In this document: in pieces, positions 1 to 9,648 of the stretch | Numbering within the stretch: the stretch's first letter is position 1 | How the letters are laid out: each line of letters begins with the position of its first letter | Assembly (NCBI GenBank): GCA_021841935.1 | Contig: JAKCDL010000010.1 | Coordinates: forward strand, 18,410-82,409 | Reading direction: 5' to 3' | Length of the DNA: 64,000 nucleotides | DNA from: Actinomycetes bacterium | Lineage (GTDB): Bacteria; Actinomycetota; Acidimicrobiia; Acidimicrobiales; Acidimicrobiaceae | Notes under the pieces: model-generated | Database searches by the model: none | What the model saw: the letters and a program-made list of their open reading frames with translations, nothing else | Told to the model about the DNA's origin: nothing | Program-made: the position numbers and the translations under genes

Positions 1-92
1 AGCAGTAGAATAAAGGGATCGACGAATTGATACCGATCGTCAAAGTCGATAACTTATAGATTTAATTTGATCCTTACTGGAGCCGTGGCCAT

Positions 93-644
93 CTAGCTAC
101 TGCGGTGGCGAAGTCTATAGCTTCTCATAACCAACCAAAAGATGGCATTTACACCGTCCGTGGCCCAACTCAAAGATCGCTGACCAAGATATTCAATGAA
201 AAAGCTCAGTGCGATCAAGGTAAAAATAATCGTCCACTGAATGACGGCTAATTTGTCGAACCTTGATGGTATTCGATCCAAATTATCGGTGATCAATGAA
301 GCATCTACCGCTTTGATAGCGGCAACAACCTCATCGATAGTGGGGTTCACCAAGTTGAAGTTACATATCACTACCGTAGGAACAGTTTCGTTCCCATTCG
401 CTACCTTCCTAACGAATGCACTCGCTGAAGGATCCTCCCAAATGTTGTGTTCCACGGTTGAAATACCTAATTTGTCGAGCTGACGGCGAAGATGAAGACA
501 ATCAGGACATTTGGGACGCCAATATAGGTCAATCAGTGAGTCGCTCATGGAGGCCATAACTACCCGATACTCTAAGACATTTCCAGATTGTATTAAATCG
601 CAATCATTCTGGCAAGAATCACAATGGCACTCCATCGACTTCAA
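93..644 (-). CDS. Glutaredoxin-like thiol oxidoreductase with C-terminal membrane segment
   Basis: The open frame has 183 codons from a TTG. Residues about 33-115 form a glutaredoxin/mycoredoxin-like thioredoxin fold with a CPDC redox motif at residues 46-49, preceded by a short beta strand (LIDLYW) as in mycoredoxins, and a TVPTVV cis-proline motif further on. A hydrophobic stretch at about 133-155 is a likely transmembrane helix, which free mycoredoxins lack. The first 29 residues are unusually Cys-rich (CHCDSC...C) and have no good ribosome site, so the true start could be the ATG at residue 30 or 33. Family membership implies reduction of mixed disulfides or disulfides, probably with mycothiol in an actinobacterium; membrane anchoring would place it at the inner face. 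The substrate is unknown. Confidence 0.6.
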   Translation of the reverse strand: MKSMECHCDSCQNDCDLIQSGNVLEYRVVMASMSDSLIDLYWRPKCPDCLHLRRQLDKLGISTVEHNIWEDPSASAFVRKVANGNETVPTVVICNFNLVNPTIDEVVAAIKAVDASLITDNLDRIPSRFDKLAVIQWTIIFTLIALSFFIEYLGQRSLSWATDGVNAIFWLVMRSYRLRHRSS

Positions 645-1185
645 TCAAGCTGGCATCGGCTTATTTGAGCTGCTGTTCGTGGAAAGTCAGCACTGACGTC
701 GCGGTGAAAACCTCCGAGTTCGCAGTCCAAAAAAGGCAAATTCAGAGATACAGAGTTGAAATCGATCCTTTTGCCGATAATTTCACTTCACCAAATCGCA
801 ACCACGAAGTTCAGATGGGCAGACATTGCTCAGAACTGATCTCTAGCAATGAGTGACCCACTAAATGTCCCTCTCAACGAGCGTTCACTCGACCCATTCT
901 CTACAGAATAACTTAGATCTAACGACGAATTTAACGAGACATTGGCTAATCCGAGATTGACAAATAATAGTAATTTCTCTCCGGTGTATAAATTCGCGAT
1001 GATAGCGGCAATACTTCTGAGTATATGGATTCCCAATTGAAAGTCCAAAGTGATACACCCTCATGTAATGCTAGATAATTGCTAGAGCTACCTATCTCTT
1101 CACAGGGTTAAAGCTACCTAGTACACAAATTGAAAATACTTTTGACGCACTAGGAAGCGTCGTAAAAGAAAAAAAGGGGGAGAAG
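645..1185. other. Intergenic region, no recognised gene
   Basis: No convincing coding region is seen. A strong ribosome site (AAGGGGGAG) at the right end belongs to the next gene. A small inverted repeat, GACGC...GCGTC, lies at about 1143-1160. Confidence 0.4.
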
Positions 1186-1689
1186 ATGGTTAAGTCAAGA
1201 AGTTTTACATTTGATGGAGGGGCCTTAACTTACTGGGGAACTCAGTTACTAGCTTTGCTTATCACTTTAGTAACATTTGGGTTTGGTTATCCATTTGGCC
1301 TCGTTCTAAAGTTGAGATGGCGAAGTAAGCACACTCGAGTGAATGGTATTGCGTTAGCCTTCAACGGATCGGCACTGGGACTTATAGGTCATTGGCTACT
1401 GTGGTGGTTATTGACCTTAATAACGGTCGGATTCTACAGTTTCTGGGTATCACCACAGTTGAATAAGTGGATCGTTGAGCACACGGATTTCGATAGCTCT
1501 TCATCGCTTCCAGCATCTATTTCTATCAATGGAGTTATCTACGTCCAGCTTCAAAGTTCTACCAGCCCACAACTTCAACTTGAAGAATCAGTATCCGAAT
1601 TAGAGGGTCAAATGCCGGTTAGTACCTTGGAGCAAGAGTCAACAGTGGGCGAATCCAAGACTCTTGACGACGCTGAAGGGGCTGAATAA
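1186..1689 (+). CDS. DUF898-like small membrane protein
   Basis: This 167-residue protein starts at ATG five bases after the strong ribosome site AAGGGGGAG. It has two hydrophobic blocks (about residues 14-40 and 61-86) in a duplicated arrangement. Each is preceded by an F-x-G-x-G/S-like strand (FTFDGGAL and LAFNGSAL) and followed by basic KxRW or W-x-S-P-Q-L-x-K-W segments. This doubled pattern is typical of DUF898/YjgN-type membrane proteins. Residues about 100-167 form a polar, acidic, Ser/Glu-rich tail without recognised domain. The function of the family is not established. It stands alone, with no operon partner visible. Confidence 0.6.
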   Translation: MVKSRSFTFDGGALTYWGTQLLALLITLVTFGFGYPFGLVLKLRWRSKHTRVNGIALAFNGSALGLIGHWLLWWLLTLITVGFYSFWVSPQLNKWIVEHTDFDSSSSLPASISINGVIYVQLQSSTSPQLQLEESVSELEGQMPVSTLEQESTVGESKTLDDAEGAE

Positions 1690-2336
1690 GTAAGGTTCAG
1701 ATTCGCTCGAAGGTTAATCGGACATAAATCTATAGAGTGCTGGCTGCGGGGGGCACATAATCTCAGAGGCGCCGACGCCGTTGCAGGGTTCAGCGAAGAT
1801 ATCTCCGAGTTATATTGCGCATTGTGGATCAGTTCATCAACGTCTTTAGCGAGACGAGGTATCTTTGTAAAGGGAGACTGCGTTTTCAGGAAATTTGGTA
1901 ACTTTCAGCAGCGTCAAGTGTATTGTGCATACACCATCACATTAGGTTCCCACTTTCATATGGCTATACAAAAGGAGTGAATACCATCTCACCTTGGTCA
2001 ATATATTCCATTACTTTACTCAAAGACAGCCCGGCGATGGTCTCTAAAGGCTCAAGTATCTCTGAAACATCTTTCTACTCTGGGACTCCAAGGGTCGATA
2101 TAGGAGATTGATAATAGTGAGCTTAGAGCTTCAGTTACTTTGATTAGCAGTCCTTATTGAACTTAGATCTTTCGGTATCTAAAGCTATCTTCTCTCAAAT
2201 CTCGTAAATAATCTTTCGACTTAATAATTCAAAAACCATTTGACGTTATCTTTTAGCGATGATCAAATATGGAAGCAGTCAAAGCATTCGAAGGGCCAAA
2301 AATAGTAACGAAAAGCCCTTTCGGCACTTAAATCAT
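1690..2336. other. Gene-poor region upstream of the YHYH lipoprotein
   Basis: Only short, unconvincing reading frames are present. The AT-rich stretch from about 2150 to 2260 probably carries the promoter of the following lipoprotein gene, but I could not choose specific -35/-10 boxes. Confidence 0.35.
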
Positions 2337-3449
2337 ATGAAAAATGGTTCATCTAATACATTTAAAGCCACTAGAGATACTGTTGGATTTGTGCCGCTAG
2401 TAATCTCTTTGGCAGGTTGCTCATCGTCGGCAACTTCGTTACCTCCCGTTGGATCACAGGCGACGTCGTCTCACGGCTCTGCACCAACGTCGGTCACTTC
2501 GCAATCGCTTCTTTCGCCATCCGCACCGTCGCCATCGACAGCATCTTCACCATCGTCTACGCTTCTTTCATCAACTCCGTCCACTATCACAGCGACATCG
2601 ATACCAGTTGGGACGTTACCGATCGGAGATGGAAACGTCTTAAGTAAAAGTGCAAAAGTTGGCTACGTCGACTCATGTTCAACGCTGAATACCAACATGC
2701 GAATGGTGCACGGCGGACCTTGGATAGATAGCGCTAGTGGGACATGGACACCTTCACTAAAAGCAGTAGTACAAGGAAGCAACTACTTCTCAAATGCCTA
2801 CTACCACATGTCGATCTCCGGTGGAGTTCGAACTATATCAACTGATTCAGTTCCAGTGAATATGCCGGTTGGTAATTTTCCTATTTCACCAAGTGACCCG
2901 GCATATCAATATGACACCAATCCGAATCACGTAACCGCCCGAGCTTTGAATATAACTTTGCCTGCCAACCCTACGGTCGCCCAATCGGTCACATGTCTGC
3001 CGCAAGGCGCAATTGGTGTACTCACTAATGGAGTGAAGCTCTACAGTGCACTTGATGCCGGAACCCTAGACGCAGTTGCCCACGAAACACAAGACAGCTG
3101 TGGCGGTCACCCTGACCGTCAAGGGACCTACCACTATCACGACATCTCACCGTGCGTCATAGCCCAGACTACTCATTCATCATCGACCCTAGTAGGATAC
3201 GCCCTCGACGGATTTGGAATATATGTGGAGCGAAATAGTAATGGCTCACTTGTGACTAACTCTCAACTTGACCAGTGTCACGGTAGGATCTCCCCGATCA
3301 ATTGGGATGGTCAAACAGTAACTATGTTCCATTACGACGCTACTAATGAATATCCATATACCTTAGGTTGTTTCGAGGGGACGATAACGCAAAGTGCGGT
3401 AATGTCGATCGGAGATCCACCTCCTGCATATTATGCCATGGTTGGATAA
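2337..3449 (+). CDS. YHYH-domain secreted lipoprotein
   Basis: The reading frame is open from 2259, but I prefer the ATG at 2337: it gives a normal lipoprotein signal of 27 residues with basic n-region, hydrophobic VGFVPLVISLAG and a lipobox ending LAG-C. Neither start has a clear ribosome site. After the lipobox Cys comes a long Ser/Thr/Pro-rich linker (about 80 residues), then a globular domain of roughly 250 residues. That domain contains the diagnostic GTYHYHD motif of the YHYH family (PF14240), followed by a GYALDGFGIY motif, also typical of the family. The role of YHYH proteins is not firmly known; they are predicted extracellular and possibly metal-binding through the His residues. The linker suggests the domain is held away from the membrane. 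The gene is monocistronic and convergent with the ABC operon. Confidence 0.75.
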   Translation: MKNGSSNTFKATRDTVGFVPLVISLAGCSSSATSLPPVGSQATSSHGSAPTSVTSQSLLSPSAPSPSTASSPSSTLLSSTPSTITATSIPVGTLPIGDGNVLSKSAKVGYVDSCSTLNTNMRMVHGGPWIDSASGTWTPSLKAVVQGSNYFSNAYYHMSISGGVRTISTDSVPVNMPVGNFPISPSDPAYQYDTNPNHVTARALNITLPANPTVAQSVTCLPQGAIGVLTNGVKLYSALDAGTLDAVAHETQDSCGGHPDRQGTYHYHDISPCVIAQTTHSSSTLVGYALDGFGIYVERNSNGSLVTNSQLDQCHGRISPINWDGQTVTMFHYDATNEYPYTLGCFEGTITQSAVMSIGDPPPAYYAMVG

Positions 3450-3450
3450 G

Positions 3451-3480
3451 GGCAAATCATTGGCAAGTCAATGATTTGCC
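3451..3480 (+). terminator. Perfect 12-bp stem hairpin after the YHYH gene
   Basis: GGCAAATCATTG (3451-3462) and its exact complement CAATGATTTGCC (3469-3480) flank a 6-base loop directly after the stop codon. There is no T-tract, so it may be a U-less terminator or an mRNA 3' stabiliser. Confidence 0.55.
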
Positions 3481-3936
3481 GTCGACATTGAATCCACAAC
3501 ATATCGACTTAACTCTCGGTGGAATTTCGTTTTTATATGTCGTGGTACATTCAGGTCTTTTCCCTGTAGGTGGCATTCCTAGTAGTCGTAAAGCTTTGAT
3601 TGTCGCCGATCGTTGACCATAGGTGATACCGGGAAGGTTTTAGCGGAGGCTCCTGCCCAAGGATTCAATAGACCAACTCGTCAGAAACCCCTCAACTTGC
3701 CCTTTGAGAATTGCTAGTGGTGATCCGACAATCACACTTAAAGTTTTCTCGAAGCAACCCACCGTATAATTTGTTAGTTCATTCACCGCGAATGCCGGCA
3801 ATTCAATGACCAGCATCTTGCAGCGCCAGAATTGCTAGCTGTACGCGTGACACTAGAGCGATGAGAACTTTGTTCATTTTGAAAAGGTTCTCTAGGAGTT
3901 ACAACCCCAGTACCTCCAGTGACAGGTACTCAATCA

Positions 3937-3964
3937 AGAAGGCGCCCCTACTGAGGCGCCTTCT
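3937..3964. terminator. Candidate terminator between convergent genes
   Basis: AGAAGGCGCC (3937-3946) pairs perfectly with GGCGCCTTCT (3955-3964) around an 8-base loop, and T-rich sequence follows on the plus strand. It lies in the convergent gap between the YHYH gene and the ABC operon and could act in both directions. Confidence 0.6.
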
Positions 3965-4064
3965 CTTTAGACGAAATGCTTACGGAAAGCTGACTTATTG
4001 GCAACGCGCTAAGCATGAGCACACGTTTTTACTATTCGCTTTTGTTCACCACTATTGGACTTGG

Positions 4065-5156
4065 CTACTTACCTTTGACCAAGAGAGCTTGGCCCCTTGA
4101 ATAAAGATTTACAGCGTCTACGCCTTCAACTAGAGCAGCATCGGACGTTGGGATCGCTACAGAAATGAGGCGATCGGTCCTATCAAGAAGGGTAATCTTT
4201 ATCGTCGATCCAAGAAAGCTTTTGGCGAGAATTCGACAACCCGCGTCGCTACCTTCACGGATACCAATCGACTCAGGTCTTACTAAAACTTCAACCTCAG
4301 AGCCCGTAGCAAAACTGGAGTCGGACTTATATTCGACCAAGCCGACGTTATGAACGTCAACGTGACTCGAATCTACGATGCGGCCTGGCAGGCGATTTAC
4401 GGTACCTACAAATTCAGCTACGAACTCAGTAGCGGGGTTAGTATAGACCGCTAGGGGAGTATCAAGTTGCTCTAGTTGACCTTGATGCATTACGGCGATC
4501 CGGTCAGCTATTGCGAGTGCCTCTTCTTGATCGTGAGTAACGAAAAAGGTAGTAATACCTAATTCGAGTTGAATGCGACGAATCTCATCGCGAAGATTAG
4601 ATCTGACCTTAGCATCGAGTGCGGAGAGCGGCTCATCCAAAACTAATACTTCAGGTTGGACAGCCAAGGCGCGCGCTAGAGCCACACGTTGCTGCTGACC
4701 ACCCGAGAGCTGATGGGGGTAGCGATCTGATTGACTCTTTAGACCGACGAGCTCGAGTAATTCACCAGATCGAGTAGATCGATCACTTTGACTTTGCCCC
4801 CGTACTCGAAGTCCGAACTCTACATTCTCCTTCGCTGTCATATTCGGGAAGAGGCTATAACTCTGGAAGACCATTCCGATGTTGCGCTTAGCTGAGGGGA
4901 GCGAGGTTACATCGTGGTCGCCGATGATAACCCTTCCACTATCTGGCATCTCAAGGCCGGCGAGAACACGAAGCGCGGTCGTCTTACCGCAACCAGAGGG
5001 TCCAAGCAGCACAATCAACTCGCCTGGCTCGGCATCAAGGTTGAACGACTTGAGGGCTGCCACATCTTTAAAGTTTCGGGCTACATTTTCGAATTTAACG
5101 GGCAAACCGGAACGACTATAGCGTCCACCTTTGATGCTGGTCATACTCGACATCAT
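4065..5156 (-). CDS. ABC importer ATPase (PotA/FbpC-like class)
   Basis: This 363-residue protein carries all ABC ATPase motifs in order: Walker A GPSGCGKTT near residue 53, the Q-loop, signature LSGGQQQR, Walker B VLVLDEP, and the switch His in FVTHDQEEA. A C-terminal regulatory region of about 120 residues looks like a TOBE domain (RPESIGI motif). That layout is that of importers for spermidine, Fe(III) or 2-aminoethylphosphonate. The start is ATG (a second ATG follows directly) behind AAAGGAG. It is the last gene of a minus-strand operon with binding protein and two permeases. The ATPase would energise uptake at the inner membrane; its sequence does not decide the substrate. Confidence 0.85.
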   Translation of the reverse strand: MMSSMTSIKGGRYSRSGLPVKFENVARNFKDVAALKSFNLDAEPGELIVLLGPSGCGKTTALRVLAGLEMPDSGRVIIGDHDVTSLPSAKRNIGMVFQSYSLFPNMTAKENVEFGLRVRGQSQSDRSTRSGELLELVGLKSQSDRYPHQLSGGQQQRVALARALAVQPEVLVLDEPLSALDAKVRSNLRDEIRRIQLELGITTFFVTHDQEEALAIADRIAVMHQGQLEQLDTPLAVYTNPATEFVAEFVGTVNRLPGRIVDSSHVDVHNVGLVEYKSDSSFATGSEVEVLVRPESIGIREGSDAGCRILAKSFLGSTIKITLLDRTDRLISVAIPTSDAALVEGVDAVNLYSRGQALLVKGK

Positions 5157-5237
5157 TTAATTCTCTACTCCTTTTACAAATCATCATCGACACACCGGCA
5201 CAGACACGAACGCTAAAACAGTCTTGAAGGCACTTTT

Positions 5238-6089
5238 CTACTCATCAGCCACCGCGATAGAACGGCTTGCCCTACGCTGGGAGAAGACAAGAGTTATTAC
5301 CGCTAGTGGAATCCACGTAAAGAGCAGCGCGATGAGTGACAAAGCAACAGCTTGGCTCGCAGCAAGTTGTCCTACCTGAACCAAGAAGACTGGGAATGTC
5401 GTAAAGCTCAGAAGCGATGCAACTGCAAATTCCCCCAGGCAGAACGCAAAGGTCAGAATCGATGCACCAATGATTCCACCTCGAATGTTTGGCAGGAGAA
5501 CATAACGAAGTAGCTTTATCCAGCCCGCCCCTAGTGATTGTCCCGCTTCAACGAGTGTCTTTAGATCGATGGCCTGAACTGATGAATCGAGGGCTCTGTA
5601 GCTAAAGGGGAGTGCAAGCACGACGTACTCTAACGAAAGGATCACTGGCGTTCCGTAGATAATGTTTGGTAATCCTCGGAAGGATGTGATCACGCCCAAA
5701 GTAACGACTACTGAAGGAACAACTAACGGAAGTAGCGAGATAGCCTCAAAGATCCTTCGCATCTTCGGAAGTCGTACGTGTACCCAAACCACCGTTGGAA
5801 TCAATAAGACAAGGGTCAAGAAAACCGTTCCAATCCCCACCTTGACCGAGAGGAAGAGGGTGCTCCAAAACTGCGCGGTTCCAAAAAGCTGTGTATAGGC
5901 CGAGATTGTAAAGGAGTTATGGTTCCCAAGGAACGAAAAGCGAGCCGAAGATACGATCGGCACGATGAAAAATAGACCCACAAGTGTTAGCACTATGTAA
6001 CGGAATGGGCGTCCAAGCTTTAGAACGTCACTTGAGTTGTTGCTATTCGACTTAGTACTTGGCGTTAGATCTGGAGCTATCGTAGCCAT
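5238..6089 (-). CDS. ABC importer permease (PotC-like)
   Basis: This 283-residue protein has about six hydrophobic helices and the binding-protein-dependent permease loop (EAGQSLGAGWIKLLRYVLLP, about residues 178-197) that contacts the ATPase. An ATG start lies downstream of AAGGAG. The first codons overlap the end of the neighbouring permease gene by 13 bases, showing translational coupling. It forms the second half of the heterodimeric channel. Its length and helix count suit the PotC/PhnV-like partner of two-permease systems. Confidence 0.85.
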   Translation of the reverse strand: MATIAPDLTPSTKSNSNNSSDVLKLGRPFRYIVLTLVGLFFIVPIVSSARFSFLGNHNSFTISAYTQLFGTAQFWSTLFLSVKVGIGTVFLTLVLLIPTVVWVHVRLPKMRRIFEAISLLPLVVPSVVVTLGVITSFRGLPNIIYGTPVILSLEYVVLALPFSYRALDSSVQAIDLKTLVEAGQSLGAGWIKLLRYVLLPNIRGGIIGASILTFAFCLGEFAVASLLSFTTFPVFLVQVGQLAASQAVALSLIALLFTWIPLAVITLVFSQRRASRSIAVADE

Positions 6090-7018
6090 CGAGAAGTTCT
6101 CCTTTGGATCGTTGCATAGATGACGCCAGCAAGTACTACTACCAAAATCATGCCTGCGCCCAAGGCATCGCCGAGGTTAGTTTGACCAGCCAGAACATTA
6201 CCGGAAATCAATGCACCAAGTTGGATAGGAACTAGCGGAATAGTACCTGATGTAAGTGCTTGCGCAGTTGCATATGCAGCGAAAGAGTCCGTGAAAAGGA
6301 CGATGAATGCTGCAAAGATGGGGGGAAGTAGAAGGGGGATTCCGATCCACCGCCAAAATTGTGAGCGCGAGGCCCCCAATGACTGCGATGCATCGACCCA
6401 CTCTTTTCTAATCGCCTGGATTGGCGGAAGCATTATAAGAACCATAAGAGGGATCAAGAAGTACTGATAAACAATCGCTAAACCAGTCACCGAATAAAGA
6501 GAAAATCCATGTGCATAGATGTCAATTCCAGCAGACTTCAATAACTTCGTTATGATTCCAAAGTTGCCGACTGTGGCAATGAAGGAGAAGGCGAGTGGGA
6601 CGCCTCCCGTGTTAGCAAAGACACCCGATCCTGCAGTAACCAGAGAACGTACAACTCGATTGGTCGTCGAACTTACAGCTAATGCTGCCAGCAGACCTAC
6701 AACTACAGCCACTAAGGCTGCAACAAATGATAGTTCAATACTCGCGACGAAGCTCTTGAAGTAAACTCCATGGACAGCCTCGTTGAAGTTAGAAAGCGTA
6801 AATTTTCCGTTACCGTCTTGAAATGCAGTTGTGATAACAGATATTGCTGGGAGCGCCAAGAACACTCCGATATATGCGATAAAAGGAATTGCACCTAGCG
6901 CATTTCTTAAGCCCCTACGGCGCCCCCGCGAACTTCGCCCAACAGGTATTTGGGCTTCTTCCCTGTTACCTGTTGGGCGAACATCCGAATCGAGGAGCTC
7001 GTCGTCGTACTTTGTCAA
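6077..7018 (-). CDS. ABC importer permease (PotB-like)
   Basis: The frame is open from a TTG at 7036, but the TTG at 7018 has an AAGGAG ribosome site five bases upstream and is preferred, giving 313 residues. After a basic, Arg-rich N-terminus come about six to seven hydrophobic helices and an EAA-type loop (DASQSLGASRSQFWRW). Together with the downstream permease it would form the channel. The gene lies 31 bases after the binding protein gene, so the four genes form one transcription unit. Confidence 0.85.
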   Translation of the reverse strand: MTKYDDELLDSDVRPTGNREEAQIPVGRSSRGRRRGLRNALGAIPFIAYIGVFLALPAISVITTAFQDGNGKFTLSNFNEAVHGVYFKSFVASIELSFVAALVAVVVGLLAALAVSSTTNRVVRSLVTAGSGVFANTGGVPLAFSFIATVGNFGIITKLLKSAGIDIYAHGFSLYSVTGLAIVYQYFLIPLMVLIMLPPIQAIRKEWVDASQSLGASRSQFWRWIGIPLLLPPIFAAFIVLFTDSFAAYATAQALTSGTIPLVPIQLGALISGNVLAGQTNLGDALGAGMILVVVLAGVIYATIQRRTSRWLR

Positions 7019-7049
7019 CTTCGCTCCTTGCGACAAGTTTTTACCTAAT

Positions 7050-8201
7050 TTAGCCTGTTATTGAGGTCCACTGGTTAGCCACAAGAGTCTGCGCTGCAGA
7101 CAACTCAGATTGGGTTGGGAACTGAGGTGTTCCACTTACCGATGGCAGAAGGCTCATATAGGACGAATTTACGGTACCTGCGGACTGCATTGCCGGCAAA
7201 AGTACTGGACGCGCCAGGCCCTTTAGGTAAAGGTTTTGGCCTTCAGCGGAGTAGAGGTACTCTTCCCAGAGGCGAGCTGCTGCGGGGTGCGGTGCATTCG
7301 CAGAGATTGCCTGAGCGTAGTAGGAGGCGTACTGACCTTGTGCGGGAACGAATACCTTCCAATTCACCTTGCCCTTGGTTGCAATTGCGTACGCGGCGTT
7401 GAGGTAGTCCCAGTCAATGTTCACCTTGATCTGACCGCTTTCAATTACAGCCGGGGAGCTTTGTACTGGCACAAAGTTGCCGGCGGCAGATAGCTGCTTG
7501 AAGTAGTCAAGACCTGGTTGGATGTTAGAGAGCGAACCACCATTTGCCAAAGCAGCTGCATAAACAGCACCAAATGCCGCGCCTGCGCTAGTTGGGTTAC
7601 CGTCTAGAGCTACAGCACCCTTGTATTGAGGTTGAAGCAGGCTAGCGAAGCTCGTTGGGGGGTTCGATCCAAATGCGTCGGCGTTGTATCCGATCGAGAT
7701 ATAGCCGCCGTAATCGTAGTACCAATTCCCAGCCGAGTCCTTGGAGTTGGCTGGAATTTGATTCCATGATGCAACCTTGTAAGGACTAAAGAGACCCTGC
7801 TGTGCGCCGAGGAGGGCGAATGAAGGTCCGACGTCAACTACGTCTGGCTCCTTGGAGGTTCCCTTCTCTGCCTTTAGTGCTGCAAGTTCTTGGGCAGATG
7901 ATCCATTTGGGTTTTCACTATTGATGGTGATGCCATACTTCTTCTCGAAGGAAGAGATGATTTCTCCATAGTTAGCCCAACCTGGTGGTAGTGCAATAAC
8001 GTTGAGGGTTCCCTCTTTCTTTGCCGCTGCAATGAGGGCGTTCATTCCGCCACCAGCTTGTGCGGATGTAACCGTCGCCCAATTTGTCGATGCCGTGCTG
8101 CTCTGAGTAGAGCTACTAGAACTACTAGCACTCGACCCACAGGCGGCCAACATAATTGCCATAGCTGAGCTGCCAACGGCAATCTTTACGCTCTTTTTCA
8201 C
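7050..8201 (-). CDS. ABC importer substrate-binding lipoprotein
   Basis: This 383-residue protein starts at GTG behind GAGAGGAG. The N-terminus KKSVKIAVGSS...MLAACGSS is a lipoprotein signal with lipidated Cys at residue 21. A Ser/Thr-rich tether follows, then an extracellular solute-binding protein of the PotD/AfuA type 2 periplasmic fold: NVIALPPGWANYGEII strand-helix start, DVVDVGPSFALL hinge region, and IGYNADAF. It is first in the importer operon and probably sets specificity. Related proteins bind polyamines, ferric ion or phosphonates, and I cannot tell which from sequence alone. It is not of the sulfate-binding (Sbp/CysP) type by its motifs, so a link to the distant sulfation genes is not supported. 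Confidence 0.8.
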   Translation of the reverse strand: MKKSVKIAVGSSAMAIMLAACGSSASSSSSSTQSSTASTNWATVTSAQAGGGMNALIAAAKKEGTLNVIALPPGWANYGEIISSFEKKYGITINSENPNGSSAQELAALKAEKGTSKEPDVVDVGPSFALLGAQQGLFSPYKVASWNQIPANSKDSAGNWYYDYGGYISIGYNADAFGSNPPTSFASLLQPQYKGAVALDGNPTSAGAAFGAVYAAALANGGSLSNIQPGLDYFKQLSAAGNFVPVQSSPAVIESGQIKVNIDWDYLNAAYAIATKGKVNWKVFVPAQGQYASYYAQAISANAPHPAAARLWEEYLYSAEGQNLYLKGLARPVLLPAMQSAGTVNSSYMSLLPSVSGTPQFPTQSELSAAQTLVANQWTSITG

Positions 8202-8370
8202 CTAAGCTCCTCTCGATGTCAGGTTTTATGAAATCGCCTCAATGGAAGATAGCACTCAAAATAAAAAATATCCGTCACATCTGTAATGTTTAAAGATCTG
8301 TTAATCGGGATGTTAAAAACGATTTACAAAAAGTTCATCATCAGAACGAACTACCAGTCTTTATAACTTT

Positions 8371-8397
8371 AAACAAATATATTATTACTATTTGTTT
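8371..8397. promoter_or_regulatory. Inverted repeat upstream of the ABC operon
   Basis: AAACAAATA (8371-8379) and its exact complement TATTTGTTT (8389-8397) are separated by 9 bases. The repeat lies about 170 bases upstream of the binding-protein start in an AT-rich, gene-free stretch (8202-8550). It could be a regulator site for the operon. Confidence 0.35.
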
Positions 8398-8555
8398 CTT
8401 TTCACTAGGTTTTCCGCCATTGGAACGACACTACAACGACACTTAAGGTAAGACCTTACACCATCAAAACACTACTAGTTGGAACTTCAAGCAATAAAAA
8501 CGGCTCGAATTAGATAATTACCTATCGCCGCAGGCGAAAGAGAGAGAGACAGTCA

Positions 8556-9170
8556 GCGGTCGTCTCACGCGATGCATAAGACCGTATACCAAGACGATTG
8601 CAGCGGCCGTAGAGGGATGAATATGCCCGCCGCCGATCTTGGCGCTGCTGCGACAGAGCTAATCAACCGTCAGGTCGGTGCGCTCCGAGACGAACGGTGG
8701 TATATACCGCAACAGCGCGTCATCGAAGGTCTCGCCGTTGCTGTGCAGTCTGTGCACTGCACACTCCAGCTAGACCATTTTCTTCTTTACGATGACTGCC
8801 ATCACCGTTCCCTGCTTGATCGAGGTTGGCAAGGCGCAGGATTTCCTCCTAATTGGCGCGGACATGCTTAATTTTTGACCGTGCCGCCGATCATTGGCTT
8901 GAGCTCTCCATAGACGGCATCGCTTTCAGGATGTGGTGCTTGGAGTAGCCGAGGTCGCGGATCCGCAACGCGAAGCGGAAGCCCAGTAGGCGCATCAGCA
9001 CGACGACGTGTTCGTTCAAGTCCACCATTCGATATAGTGCCCTTTGACCTGCAGGTCGGATTCGTGAAACAGTAGGCCATCGAGCACGTAGGTCGAGTCT
9101 TACATGTCGACATTCACGACCTTGGTGTGGAACGGCGGGTATTGATCAGAAATGTGGGTATTGAAGGTCC
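8556..9170 (-). mobile_element. Tn3-family transposase remnant (3' part of tnpA plus terminal repeat)
   Basis: Translating the minus strand across frameshifts gives the C-terminal third of a Tn3-family TnpA. Recognisable pieces, in order, are THISDQYPPFHTKVVNVD, YVLDGLLFHESDLQVKGHY, LMRLLGFRFALRIRDLGYSKH, LKPMIGGT and EEILRLAN. Several stops and frameshifts break it, so it is not functional. Just past the expected gene end lies GCGGTCGTCTCA (8556-8567), close to the GGGGTCGTCTCA-type terminal repeat of Tn3/Tn21-group transposons, in the expected place. The segment looks richer in GC than its neighbours, consistent with foreign origin. The 5' part, resolvase and the other end are missing. Confidence 0.75.
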
Positions 9171-9648
9171 GCCTCGGACTGTTTCTGTATTCCAGGTTGA
9201 TTTGTCTGGTGCTCTTGACCTTTCTTTGCTGACATAAATTCAAGGATTCGTAGCAAGTAGCTACCACAGCAGCATGTTCCGACGAGGAATTGGCGATCAA
9301 TCTCTTAGTTTCAAAACGTATGGTCGATCGCAGCCACTTGGACGATTCGGTATTTGAAATCTAGAGTGTCTTCACAGTCATAGATTCCCACTGTAAATTC
9401 AACGTCTGTATTTCCCAAGATGCACACCGCACATGTGTACGTAAATTAGGGTAGTCAATACATTTCTAGGGGTATCATCCACCTGGAAGGGCAATCAGGA
9501 AATACCGATTTATCCGCAAAACAACCCAGGCCGCGCTAGCAGCGAAAGCAGATTTGCATTGCAGCATCCTCACGGCCATAGAAAACGCGCTCTCGTCTGA
9601 GCAACTCACTTTTATTATGAAGACGCTTGAATATTCTCGAACTCGAGA

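Noticed and set aside
3451..3480. Hairpin as a standard intrinsic terminator
   Set aside because: The stem is perfect but no T-tract follows, so only a tentative call is made.
4065..8201. ABC importer as a sulfate transporter feeding the cys genes
   Set aside because: The binding protein has a PotD/AfuA-like pattern, not that of Sbp/CysP, and it lies over 40 kb from the sulfation genes.
8868..9113. Small minus-strand frame at the Tn3 relic as a gene
   Set aside because: It is a frameshifted reading of tnpA sequence; the conserved TnpA motifs are spread over three frames.
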